From: Euglena gracilis
Taxonomy: Eukaryota; Euglenida; Euglenophyceae; Euglenales
Assembly (NCBI GenBank): GCA_039621445.1
Contig: CP154956.1
Location: 57,515,966 to 57,579,965, forward strand
Direction: 5' to 3'
Length of the DNA: 64,000 nucleotides
A program made the translations under genes and the position numbers. Of the stretch, positions 1 to 11,325 are shown piece after piece (within the stretch, counting starts at the first letter, position 1; every line of letters starts with the position of its first letter). The notes under the pieces were generated by a model. That model made no database searches. It was not told the origin of the DNA and saw nothing but the letters and a program-made list of their open reading frames with translations.

Positions 1-1079
1 ACCCTCCTTGTCCCATGTCAATGGCACATCTCTGGGACATTTCCTCACGTTTTTCATTGAAAATGCCAGCCCCGTGCTGTGCCCAAGACACGGCAACATT
101 AAACAAATGAAACAGGGGAGTGTGATGTCAAACTGTGTCCAACTCACGGCACTGTTTTTTTTTGTTTCCTTTTTTTTTTGAGGCAAGGGGCTGCACCACC
201 ACCATCCCCCCCTTCTTTTGTGCCCTTGACAATGGCCGTACTTGAGCGAGCCAATACCCTCCCAGACAGGCTGATGGGCGTTCTGTTACCTTCCCGTCTC
301 TTCCCTCTGACCCGCCAAGATTTGTCTCCAACCTTCCCCCCACAGTGCCATCCTCCGTTCCAGCCCCTCTCCCAACCAACCAATCAACCCCCCTCCCAAC
401 CAACCCTGCCACCCGACCGTCCCTGTAGAGCTTCCCACCTTCAGGCTGCGACGAGGTGGTCTATTCTCCCATACCCTACTTACATCCCCCACTGGGGTCG
501 GGTGATGTAAGTCGGTGGTTGGGATTTCGAACTGCCTCTGGCTGAAATGCACATTGCCTGGAGGGGTCTCGCGTTTTTGTCCTCCATTTCATTTGCCCTT
601 TGGGCGCCTTCAGAACCATTAGGAGGAGTCCGTACAATTTGGCTTGCTTAATCAGTCAAAAGGGGAGGGGGTCAGCAGGCCCAGGAGTTCCTGGCCCAAA
701 TCCAACACCCCCCCTCCGCCAACTCTCTGCATGCTTCTGCAGCCCCCTGGGGTAATGCTACAGCCAACTGCGATATTGGCCCAGCCCAGCGAAAGTGCCC
801 CCTCGGTGAGGGCCCAGACCTGATTTTTGCTCAGCAGCAAGGGCACTCCCCCCCCCCTTGTTCGGCGGACCAACCAATTTTTTTTTGGCACAAATCACAG
901 AAAATTATGGAAGAAGTTGTCGAAAAAATGGTGGTGTCTTTTGAGGTTTTGTGAGGAGGAGGGACAGATTCTGTGTTTTGTTGTTTTTTTTTGGTTGAAA
1001 AGGGTATTTGGCTTAAAGTTGTTTACTTCATTTAAGCTTATGAGACCCAGCTCCGGTGCAGCCAATGTCCACCCCCAGG
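1..1079. other. non-coding stretch, no gene recognised
   Basis: No exon-like reading frame with recognisable homology. Open frames here are low-complexity (Pro/Gln-rich or Trp/Gly-rich) and arise from C-rich and poly-T tracts. Short poly-T and poly-C runs are frequent. I see no terminal repeats that would define an element. Confidence 0.5.
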
Positions 1080-1089
1080 TGGACTACCT

Positions 1090-1502
1090 AGCCAGCCCAA
1101 ATGTCTAAACTCCCACCCCCAAATAACCCCCCCCCCCCGAGGTATTATTTTTTTTTTTCGCCCGAAGTCCCGGCCCGGGGGGTTATTATTTGGGGGGAGG
1201 GTAATAGCACCCCAAAATATTCGAAATTTTTCGAAATCCCGTAGGAGCAAAAATAGCGCCAAAACCCCCCTTGGGGTCATTTTGCACTTTCTTATTTACC
1301 ATTTTTTTTGGAGGTCAGATAATCCAGAAAAGCCGATTTTTTTTTGCAATTTGTTGTCAGAGATTGTGATTTTTACCCACATTTTCAGTTCAAAATCCGT
1401 GCCTTCGGCCCAAAACCGGGGGGGGGGGGGGTAATAACCAGGTCGCCGAAGTCGGACCCGAGGGGGGGGGGTATTATTTGGGGGAGGGTTTACCAAAACA
1501 GA
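1090..1502. mobile_element. inverted-repeat element, 'TATTATTTGGGG' family, copy 1
   Basis: The ends are imperfect inverted repeats: TAAACTCCCACCCCCAAATA near 1107 and the reverse complement of a GGGTTTACC-flanked TATTATTTGGGGGAGGG block near 1472-1493. The inside is shared with 50020-50310 (opposite orientation, lacking one end) and with 63760-64000 (runs off the window). All three hold a block resembling AATAGCGCCAAAACCCC and a block resembling GGAGGTCAGATGATCCAGAA. I could not find a convincing target-site duplication, so the exact ends are uncertain. Non-autonomous; no coding capacity seen. Confidence 0.55.
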
Positions 1503-1904
1503 ATTTCCAGCCCTACCCCAGGATCCTGAAAGGCATGTGTGATGATGGCATGTTATTGACCAAATGGAGGGGTTAGCAGGTCTTTGTTGGGATGGAAAAT
1601 GGAAGCACTGTCCCCCCCCCCACCCACGAGTTCTCCGTCGATGCCTGGTGTGCAACTCCTAACCACTGGCCAACTGCTGAGTGAAGCCCTCCCATGCAGG
1701 CCGCAGCACTTGTGTGGAGTTTGGCGTTGTGCGCCTGGCCCAGGGATTCTGTGATATGCCATTCCTCCAAACCAGAAATCACTTGCTCATCACAAGTCAC
1801 GGCAGGGGCCCCGGGGGGTGGGTGGCTGCGGACTGTTTCCGGCCTTGGACCCCATCCCCCATCCATGAATTTAACTCCTTGTCCAGCCACCTAAGGGCGG
1901 TTGG

Positions 1905-2720
1905 AGAATAGTTGGTTTTCCCCTCGAGTGACAAACAACAACGGTTCTGGCTTTTTTTGCAATCAGCTTCTTTGCCCTGGTCACACCTCCACCTCCCCGG
2001 GCGGTTGGCACTCCTCGCTTGGCCCCCCTCCTCCTTCCATGCAAACTTTGCCCCCCCCCCCCAAAGTTGGACTTTGGCCTTTTGCACATGCAGGGGGGGG
2101 ATATGCACCGTGCAGTTTTTGCAGGTTTTTTTTGCAGTTTTCATGTTTTGGGTTTTTTGCAGTTTTTTGCAGCCTTTTTTCTGGAAAAAAAAAGCACCTG
2201 CACACATGCAGTTTTTGGCAGTTTTTTTTAATCCAGTTTTTTTTGAGGAAACCTGAGGTGTCTGTTTTTTTGGTGCTGGATTACATGTTTGAAGGGTGTT
2301 TCTGCACTCCCCCGGATTAACTTGTCCATCCCTCCTAAATTTTGGAAAATTTTTTTTCCCCTCTGACAAACAACAACGGTTTCTTTTTTTGCAATCATTT
2401 TTTTTCCCAACCTCCCTCCCCCGGGCCTTGGCCTTTGGCCCCCCTCCTCCTTCCATGCAAATCTCCCCCCCCAAAGTTGGGAAATTGGCCTTTTTTTTTT
2501 TTGTGCACGTTTTTATTTTTTTTGTGGTTTTTTTTTGCAGTTTTTTTTGCAGCCTTTTTTTTTTCTGAAAAAAAGCACCTGAACACATGCAGATATTGGC
2601 AGTTTTTTTTTTAGTTTTTTTGAGGAAACCTGCAGTTTTCTGTTTTTTTTGTTTGTTTTGAAGATAATGTTTGAAGGGTTTCTCAAGCATCATCTGTTCA
2701 TGAGTTAGAAATCCTCTAAG
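1905..2720. repeat. imperfect tandem duplication, unit about 430 bp
   Basis: Two consecutive diverged copies start near 1918 and 2350. Shared blocks include CCCCTCNNNTGACAAACAACAACGG, CTCCTCCTTCCATGCAAA, a poly-C tract before AAAGTTGG, and a poly-T/TTGCAG-rich second half ending in TGTTTGAAGGGT. Part of the unit reappears at 3660-3810. There the CATGCAAACTTTGCCCCC block is in direct orientation, while the GACCAGGGCAAAGAAG block is inverted, so that copy is rearranged. The long minus-strand open frame over this block is Lys/Gln-rich because of the poly-T tracts and is not taken as a gene. Confidence 0.6.
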
Positions 2721-3126
2721 GACAATGTTCAAAGTTTGTGGTGGTTGTTGTAGATTTTTTTTCATCGCGACATGGGGAATTTATACCAAGTGATGGACCG
2801 AAAGTCCCAAACTGAACATCCCCTGCAAGAAATGAAAGCATTGAAAATTTATGTGTATGGGTAAATGTGCATTTTTCCCATAATTAAAATGAAACTGTTT
2901 GGCATCTTTGTGGGCATGGTAGGTACAAGTTTTGATGCAAGAAAACCGGTGTTACCCGGCATCCAAACACATGACTTGCATTTCAGTGCATGAAAACCAT
3001 GCACAGTGCACCTTGATTGATTGCTTCCATTTTTGTCGTCATCGGCTCCAAAGCTGTGCAAAAAAAGTTAGGTGAATTGGGGCGTGCTCATGTGGTCGCA
3101 ATTTACGTTGTTTTGCATATGCACAC

Positions 3127-3554
3127 CAGACATTTGCTTAAGGGATTGCAGTACCCCGGGGGGGGGGGGGCTGGACTGCAGCTAGTCCAAATTTAGCTAG
3201 TGGGATTTCTAGCAGACCCCCCCCCCCGGGGGGGGTCTGCTAGCAGGGCTAGCTAGTGTAATTTTTTTTTCCAGTGACCGGCGCGAAGCGCCGAATTTTT
3301 TTTTGGGACCCCTAAAAATGGCCCAAAGTGCCCGTTTTTGGCCATTTTTGGGAATTTTTGGAACAGGGTCGGCCGAGAACCTATTAAAAACCTCATTTTT
3401 CCTCCGGCGTGCAGCGCCAGAGAAAAGTTTTTTTTTTTCAGTAGGGGGGACCCCCCGGGGGGGAGGGGGGGTCTAGCTAGTCCATTTTTTCCAGTGTCTA
3501 GCCGATTGGCTAGCCAGTACCCCCCCCCCCCCCGGGTCCTTAAGCAAATGCCTG
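3127..3554. mobile_element. hAT-like non-autonomous element, CAG...CTG ends, perfect 8-bp TSD
   Basis: The element starts CAGACATTTGCTTAAGG and ends with the reverse complement of CAGGCATTTGCTTAAGG, differing at one position over 17. The 8 bp on each side are identical, ATGCACAC at 3119-3126 and 3555-3562. The interior has C/G runs, a CCAGTGACCGGCGCGAAGCGCCG hairpin and GCTAGCTAGT motifs. It is homologous along its length to 59847-60176. The 8-bp duplication and CAG terminus fit the hAT superfamily; no transposase is present, so it is non-autonomous. Confidence 0.88.
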
Positions 3555-4299
3555 ATGCACACCATTTCAGCTTGTTTATTTTTTTGCAGTTTTTTTGCAG
3601 TGCAGTTTTTGACCGGCCTGTGTGCAGTTTCTCCCCCCCTGCACATGGCTGCCAATATTCTTAACATGCAAACTTTGCCCCCCCCCCCCCAAGGTTGGCC
3701 CCCTGGCCTTACCTTGAATCATTGCCTGGGCCAAGTGCCCGGGGGGGGTAGATATGACCAGGGCAAAGAAGTTCATTTCAAAAAAAGCCAGAGCCAACAT
3801 AGTCTTGCTACATCAACGGTTTTGGCCAGAAACTTGAGCCAAACCGCCGATTTCAACGATCTGCCCTCCCCCAATCGCGCCTGCGTTTTGCCTTTTCTTC
3901 GGAAACCGGACATAGTAGATTGAGCTCCGCCTGCCCCCATCCCCTCCCCAGCCTGGCTCTCGGCGCCTCTCCTCCTGACAGCTGCGCCGACCGCCATTGT
4001 CGCCTGCCTGTACATGTGTTGCTGTGTGGTCCCCTCCTCTAAGCGGACAGGAGTCCAACCCTGTACGGTATTGCAAGCTGTTTTCCCCGATGAACCGAAT
4101 TTTTTTTCGAACGCCACCATCTCAATGGTTCCCATGAGGACGTTTCTCAGAATTTTCTGCTTTGCATTGTGCCTTTGTTCCCCATCTTGTTCTCCGCTCT
4201 TTCCCAGCCTCCTCTTTCTCCCTTTCGTGTCTTTCCCCCCAACAAGTCAATTCCCTTCTGTTTGCAACCCAATCATCCCCTGAAGCAAGCACCTGTGAT

Positions 4300-4433
4300 G
4301 ATGCTGGGCGATGTAGGGCGATGCTGGGCGATGCTGGGCGATGCTGGATTTTTGGAGACCAGAGGTGGGGTTCCGATGCTGGGCGATGCTGGGCGATGCA
4401 GGGCGATGCTGGGCGATGCTGGGCGATGCTGGC
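4300..4433. repeat. minisatellite, 10-bp unit GATGCTGGGC
   Basis: Two runs of the 10-mer GATGCTGGGC flank a short spacer (about 4351-4377). The same unit reappears at 6009-6049 in four perfect copies, so it is dispersed as well as tandem. Frames through it encode repeated Leu/Gly/Asp or Ser/Ile/Ala/Gln runs and are not considered coding. Confidence 0.85.
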
Positions 4434-4802
4434 ATTTTTTTTTGTATATTTTGGAGAATTGAACCATTTTTGGGATAATTTTTCCACAAAGCTCCAGTTT
4501 GACACCCATTTTGGCCATTATGGGCCAATTTTTGCTAATTTGGGGGCTATTTATCACTGATTTGGCAAACATTGGGTTAATTGGGGCCTTTTTGAGCAGA
4601 TTTTATGGCATTTTTGGCTATTTTGCGCCTTTTTGGTGATTATGGGTCATTTTTCACAATCTTTTGTGGACATTGTTGGCGTTTTTGGGCAATTTTTGGT
4701 AATTTTGGTTTTTTTGGGGGGGCTTTTTGTGGTCAATTTTGGGCTTTTTGTGGCCATTTTTGGGGGTTTTGTGGTTAATTTGGTTTGGTCAGGAGCCAAC
4801 GG

Positions 4803-5292
4803 ATGAATACTGGACAGATACTGGACAAGATGCAGATGCTGCACAAGATGAACTGGATGCAGGCACTGGACAAGATGCAGATGCTGGACAAGATGCCGAT
4901 GCTGGACAAGATGAACTGGATGCAGGCACTGGACAAGATGCAGATGCTGGACAAGATGTAGATGCTGGACAAGATGAACTGGATGCAGGCACCGGACAAG
5001 ATGCAAATGCTGGACAAGATGCCGATGCTGGACAAGATACAGATACTGGACAAGATGCCGATGCTGGACAAGATGAACTGGATGCAGACACTGGACAACA
5101 TCCAGATGGTGGACAAGATGCAGTTGCTAGGCAAGAAGCAGATGCTGGACAAGATGCAGATGCTAGACAAGATGCGGATACTGGACAAGATGCAGATGGA
5201 CAAGATGCAGATGCTGGACAACATGCAAATGCTGTACAAGATGCAGACACTGCACAAGATGCAGATGCTGGACAAGATGCAACGAGACAAGA
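4803..5292. repeat. minisatellite, 18/15-bp units GGACAAGATGCAGATGCT
   Basis: About 27 diverged units built on GGACAAGATG plus CAGATGCT or AACTGGATGCAGGCAC. Both strands are open in several frames because the unit is a multiple of 3. The frames give Asp/Ala/Gly/Gln, Met/Leu/Asp/Lys and Ser/Ile/Cys/Leu repeats. No start context, splice sites or homology support translation. Confidence 0.9.
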
Positions 5293-5444
5293 CGCAGTGG
5301 ATGCACGCCGTTGCTGTTGCAAGGGTGCCACCCTCCACCCTCCAGCACAACAACTGTTTTGGATTTTGTTTGTCTGACCGGCAAGAGGCTTGCAACTTGC
5401 ACTCGATGTTGCCATCTCACAAGCCTGCACCACATCCTGTGCTG

Positions 5445-5962
5445 GCAAAAAGCAGCAAAAGTGGTCAAAAAGTGGTCAAAAAGCAGGCAAAAGTGGGGTA
5501 AAAGTGGTCAGACAGCAGCAAAGGTGGTAAAAAGGTGGGCAAAAGTGGTCAAAAAGCAGCAAAAGTGGGCAAAAAAGTGAAAGTGATCAAAAAGCAGCAA
5601 CAGTGGCCAAAAGTGGACAAAAAGCAGCAAACGTGGGCAAAAGTGGTCGAAAAGCAACAAAAGTTGTCAAAAGTGGTCAAAAAGCAGGCAAAGGGGCCAA
5701 AAGTGGTCAAAAAGCAGCAAAAGAGATCAAAAAGCTGCAAAGGTGGTTGGAAATGTGTGCAAAATATGTGGGCAAAAGTGGGCAAAAAGCAACAAAAGTG
5801 GTCAAGAAGCAGTCAAAATTGGTCAAAAGGCAGCAAATGTGGGCAAAAGTGGTCAAAAAGCAGTCAAAAGTGGTCAAAGTGGGCAAAAAGCAGTCAAAAG
5901 TGGTCAAAGTGGTCAAAAAGCAACCAAAGATGGCCAAAAGTAGCCAAAAGTGGGCTAGAGCG
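5445..5962. repeat. minisatellite, about 20-bp unit GTGGTCAAAAAGCAGCAAAA
   Basis: Diverged tandem units of GTGG(T/G)CAAAAAGCAG(C/T)(A)AAAA run continuously, with single-base and unit-length variation. It directly follows the 4.8-5.3 kb array after about 150 bp of single-copy sequence. The open frames (Lys/Ser/Gln/Val-rich) are by-products of the unit. Confidence 0.9.
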
Positions 5963-6388
5963 GCAAAAACAGCAGGCATTATAGGTACACCTTCAAGGGC
6001 TCCAAAGGCGATGCTGGGCGATGCTGGGCGATGCTGGGCGATGCTGGGCCCAAGGGCATGGCTGACCAGAGGTGCTTGCCCTGAAGGCATCTCTTGGTTG
6101 CATGGTTTCGCAACAGCGCTTCGATATACACATTGTGATCAACTTCATTTCCGCACTTTCTTCTTCCTGCTCCATTCGGTCGCTCCAGCCATTCCAAATC
6201 TGTGAAATATGGAAGTGGCGTGCAGTTGTTCCCAGTCAGCCGGCCGTGGCCGAGAGGGACCCGGGACTTTTGAAGGTTCCCCTCCTTCTTTGGTGGATGG
6301 GGGGACCGTCTCCCTGGTCTTAAGAAAATCTCCTGACAAGAACGCCCTCCCAGAATTCCGGCCTCTTCTGAGTCCTCCTCCCCTCCTC

Positions 6389-6390
6389 AG
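6389..6390 (+). promoter_or_regulatory. probable spliced-leader acceptor AG, copy A
   Basis: A pyrimidine-rich tract, CCTCCTCCCCTCCTCAG, ends 20 bp before the predicted start codon at 6411. Copy B has the matching TTCCCCTCCTTAG at the same place (AG 13440-13441). In euglenids many mRNAs receive a trans-spliced leader at such a site. Inferred from position and conservation only. Confidence 0.5.
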
Positions 6391-6410
6391 GGCCTCCGTT
6401 TCCCAACCCG

Positions 6411-9400
6411 ATGCCGATGACAGCTGCACAACTGCACAGCCATCCCCTTTTTGGGGACCAAGAAACCCCTTTCCCGCAGACGGATCGCCGACCCACAACC
6501 CCCAGGCAAAGGGAACACCCCCAAAGCAAGAAATCCGGGAAGCGGAAACCGTGGAACGCAAGAACAGAACGGGACAGGACAGTGGAGAACAGAAGAGGGA
6601 TGGTGAGAAGCGAGGAAGGGCCGGAGAAGGACACCGGCCCGCTCTTCCCGGTGGGGTGGACAGCGGGGCGGAGGAGGCCGGCCGCGTTGGGGGGACGGCT
6701 GGGCCAGAGCACCCTGCTGCGGGCGGGCAAGAAGGTGGTGTGCATCGGCAAGAACTATCTGGACCACATCACGGAGCTGGCCCACCTGAACCCCACTGTG
6801 TGGGACGCAGCGCGGGGGCAGGGGAGGCCGGGTCCTGTGTGGGCGAAGCTGTTCTTCTTCTTCTTCTTAACGCTGTTCATCATCTTTCATTTTCAGTGGA
6901 ATCCGGCACACAAAACCAAGTAACAACACACAAAATACACAGAAACAAACGAGAATCAAGAAAGTCTCAGTTACTTTTTTGGTTCCCTCCAAACAGCTGG
7001 ACAACCGTTTGGGAGGACTCTTCTCACCATTTCCTTCTATTTCTGGGGACAAATGACGCCAGTCCGTCACGTGTCGGTTGTGTTATTTCCACATATCTCC
7101 ACATTTATGCCACACTCAACACCCCCAACACACCTACCACACCCACCTGCCCACGCACACGCACACGCGCGCAAACACACATTCTGCCTGTCTGTCTGTC
7201 TGTATGGTTTTCTGTCTGTCTCCATCTGTCTGTTGCTGGGCCCCTCCTGGCGGGGAGGCCAAACCGGTGGTGTTCCTGAAGCCGACCACCTCCCTGGCGT
7301 TCCCCGGCGAGCCCCTCGTCATCCCCCGCCACGACGTCGGCGACATCCACCACGCCCAGGGCCCCCCGGCTACCCCCAGACCCCTCCGCCTGGGGTTTGG
7401 GTTGTGGGCGGACTCCACCCCTGCTTCAAGGGAGTTCTGGGAAGCCCTTCAGTTTTGAGGTTGGTGGAAGGGGATCCCTAGGTCCCTAGATGTTGGGAGG
7501 GGGTGTCCAGACCCTGCCCCTCCCTCCTTGGCAGGTTCTAAAAAGTTTGAAATTTTTCTACGGTGCTGTGTGCCAGAAAATTGCAAAAAAGAAGGCCTTT
7601 TCCTCACCTTTAAGCGTGTTGCACATTTATTGATGTTTTGGTGTTTTCAATATGAAGCCTCTGTTCAAAACTCAGAAAATGAGCAAATTTTTGATTTTTT
7701 TTTTAAATGGAAACGTCAGGGGTTTTCAACAATCCGGCCTTTTGACCGTCCACAAAACCGAGTGCCTTTTCAAGGTGGGGTCCGACCCAGAGTTCGATAT
7801 CAGGAGGATGTGCAGGTTAGGGGAGGGCACCCATCCCCCTCCTGGACCGGAAGGGGGTCCAGACCACTGCCCATCACCTGCCCGTATATCGACCCTGTCC
7901 GACCACCACACCCCCTCAGGGCTTCCCCGACATCCCTGCCCTCCCCACTAACCAGCCAGGCCTCGCCGGCCGGGCCCTGGCCAGGAGGTGGAGCTGGCGG
8001 TGCTGATCGGCCGCCGGGCGAAGGACGTCATCCTGGAGGACGACGACCGCGTGTTGGCGGAGTATGTGGCGGGCAGACCCCCCACAGCAGACCCCTCCCC
8101 CCCCCCCACTGCAGGCAACTGCCTCTTCCCAAGCCCGAGCAGTTGGGGGGTGGGGGCGATGGGTGGGCCACGGGGGAATTGTAATAGGTCTTGGGGGCCT
8201 GGCATAGGGATACTGCATCGCAGTCGACGTCACGGCCCGGGATGAGCAGCCCAGGCCTTGCCCCCGCTGGGCCCCCGGTGGCCCACTGGGGTTGGGGGTT
8301 GAGGGTACCTTGAAGGGGAGGGGCGCTGCAGTGAGTGTTGGTAACCTGGAGACACAAACACACGGTGGTTGGAACACCGTGAACGCCTTGCACCATACAT
8401 CTTTCAAGGCTAATTTTTTTTATAAAATACAAAATGTGGAAAAATAATTAAAGATAGAAGTTATTATGGCAGAAAAATAAAGAAAGAATAAAGATCTAAA
8501 GATCTTTATTCTTTATTAGATATAAATAAAGAATCAACATTTCTCTTTTTTTCGCTTTGGATTTCATCAAAAGCACACACCGTGCATCGCCATCCCCCCG
8601 CCACCCGCCATGGGGGTTTATCACTCCCACCAACAGTCTTTCCCAGGGCTGATGCCGCATTGAAGCCTTTCTGTGTTCCCTTGCACAATTTCGCAAAGGA
8701 ACACAACTTATTTATTTGGGGTTAGGGTCCAGTTTTCTGAACTGCTCCCTGCACGCCGGCCCTCTGTGCGCAGATTTTCATTATCGTACATCGTTCCTGT
8801 GGAACCCAGGGAAAAGACCAAAATTCGATGTTTTTGATTTTCTGAAACGTGATACGAAGTTTTTGATCCCTGCTTTGATCACGGGATATAATAATTTACA
8901 AATAATTACTCCAAACCCCCTGGTGCTTTCTGCCACTTTTCCTGTTTGACAATTACCAGTGCCAGATGGAGTTCGGTTGACAGGTCCGCCCCTTTGCTTG
9001 CTTTTTGATTACCTGCAGCAATCTGTGGAGGTTGAGGTCAATTCCTAAAAGCGTGTGTTTCCAGGTTGAAAAGAATTGTTCAGAAACAGGGTTCTTTTGT
9101 GCAATTGTGCAAGGAACCCTTTGTGCAATTGCGAATTAGCAGCCACGTATGGTGTTTGGAGCTAGGAAATAAATTGTGGCACTCTTTTCTCCTTTGGTGC
9201 TGGACCCCCTCCCCACGAATATTGCTGTATTCCACGAGTGGTTCTTTGACCTGATTGACCCATTTCGCAACTGCACGAGTGTTCTTTTGCACAGCTGTGC
9301 AATCAAAACCGATTTAACTCTTTTTTTCTACGGTCACTGTGTGTGGCTCCGTGTATCCCACCCCAAATCGTTCCCACAGCATCCCAGGTTGATGAGGCAG

Positions 9401-11248
9401 CCGTTGGAAGGTTCCTAACCTGGTATGCTGGGTGCAACTGCAGGGGCCACCTGCTCTGGGGCATCCCAACCTTCAAAGTCTTTGCATTTCCCCTTGTGGT
9501 CCCAGGGCGAGATCACGTCCTGATTACGTTTTACGGGTCTGAGTGCCATCATTTTGACTTTCGAAAATCGGCATTTTTGCTGAATTGTGCAAAGAAACAA
9601 GCCAACAACGTGATAAGTAGTAGAACGGCCGCCGAGTTCTCTTGTCCACCTGGTGGGTGGGACCTCCAAACAAACAATCACCAGGGGTGTTGGTAAGGGT
9701 GTTGCAGGGAAAACCATTGCCGAGTGACCACACGAATGACCCCAGGGCGGGCCAGGGACAACGGTGCAAGAGGACAGTGAGGGGGAGGGGGGTGTGCCGT
9801 AATGCACTGAAACAGTGTTTTGGCACACCACCGCTGCACTCATTTTGTCTGGATGGTGCTCCAGTGGATGGGGCCGGGGCAAAGGGCTGGCGGCGACGGA
9901 GGCGAAGAAGAAGGGCCTGCCCTGGAGCGTGCCGAAGGGCTACGACACGTTTTGCCCGGTGAGTGAGCCCTTCGATGCCACGGAGCTGGGGAATCAGTGG
10001 CGACCTCTCCACCGCCTCCGGGAGTGGGCCTGTTTGGAGGAGTTTCAACCCTCGCTCGGTCCCCCATTCTGTGGCCCGATGGTTCAGTTCGCATCATATC
10101 TGCATGTTCCATGTGTTCTCCTTTTCCACCTCCTCTTTAAGCTTGACTGTTTGGTTTGGGTTGTTTCATTTCATTTTCATTGGCAGGTTTCAACGTTTTT
10201 TTTTTGAAGTTAGTCCAGAATCAAGGCGGTCGGGTGCCTGCGACAGCTCCGTCTGTGGCTTAGCTGGTTCCGAATCGACAGTTTTGTTAATGTTGGGGTG
10301 GTGTACCACATGGGATGCCTCTCCCACTGGCATGTGTCACCTGCCTTCCTCCCCTCCTGTATGGAGGGGGAGGAGAGCATCCTTTCTGATTTCTCTTTTT
10401 TTTTTTGCGTTCTTCTAGTTCTTCTATTTTGCATTTTTTTTGATTTTTTTTGTGTTTTTTTTTTTTGCAATTCGTTTTTCGAGGGTCCATGTCGTGATGC
10501 TGTGTGCGTTGGGCCATTCGGGGCCAACCCAGACGTGAACGGGGTGCGCCGGCAGACCGGACAGGCGGGCACCATGTTGCACTCCGTCCCCAACCTCATC
10601 CGCTTCTGCTCCTCCGTCATGACGCTGGAGCCCGGGGACCTGTTGCTACACAGCGTTGGCGTAAAGGCAAACAAAGGCACCGGGGCCGCCCCTGATACGA
10701 TGGGTGTTTGCGGTTGGACCTTCGCATTTCTAAAGCGTAGGTGTGGGTGGCTCCGGCGTTGGTGAGGTACAGAGTCCCAGCCTGTGGCGGGCCTTCCATG
10801 TTGCAAAGGAGTTCTGGGTGGAGTTGGTAGGGGCGTTTGGTGTGGAAAGAAAGGCCCCTGTCGTTTGTCCCAGATGATACACGGTGACTAATTGGTTGTT
10901 ATCGTTGTTGCTGCTGCTGCTGCTGTTGTTGTTGTGGTTGTGGTTGTGGTTGTGGTTGTGGTTGTGGTTGTTGTTATGGTTGTTGTGGTTCAGGCATTAA
11001 AAAAGCGGGGTTTCAGACATGCCATTATTTGTTTGGTACAAGAAAAATTTTTCTCAGGGAGAATTTTTAAGGTTTTTTAAGGTCGTCACAGGGAAGAAAA
11101 ATTTCCCCAGAGTGATTTTTTAAAGGTTTTTTAAGGTTTTTTAAGGTTTTTTGAGGAATTTAAAGGCATTTGGCAAAATTTTTTAAGGTTTTTTAAGGTT
11201 TTTTAAGGTTTTTTAAGGCGCCTTAAAAAATAAAAATGCCTGTTGTGG

Positions 11249-11325
<77 letters not shown>

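Noticed and set aside
1797-2765. 322-residue minus-strand frame, Lys/Gln-rich
   Set aside because: Follows poly-T tracts in a tandem repeat; composition is that of A-rich low complexity, with no domain.
4727-5501. Long open frames on both strands (Asp/Ala/Gly/Gln, Met/Asp/Lys or Ser/Cys/Ala repeats)
   Set aside because: They exist because an 18/15-bp minisatellite has a unit divisible by three. No splice sites, start context or homology.
4300-5962. Regularly spaced repeats as a CRISPR array
   Set aside because: Units are contiguous without unique spacers, degenerate and in a eukaryotic genome.
6209-7279. Long frame overlapping acylpyruvase copy A exon 2 in another phase
   Set aside because: The alternative phase crosses two removed introns and is not conserved in copy B, whereas the chosen phase matches the FAH family.
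9955-9991. Using GTGAGT at 9960 as the end of exon 6
   Set aside because: It removes the conserved CPVSE segment, and the only nearby AG acceptor gives an immediate stop. The CAG/CTG border gives the family sequence.
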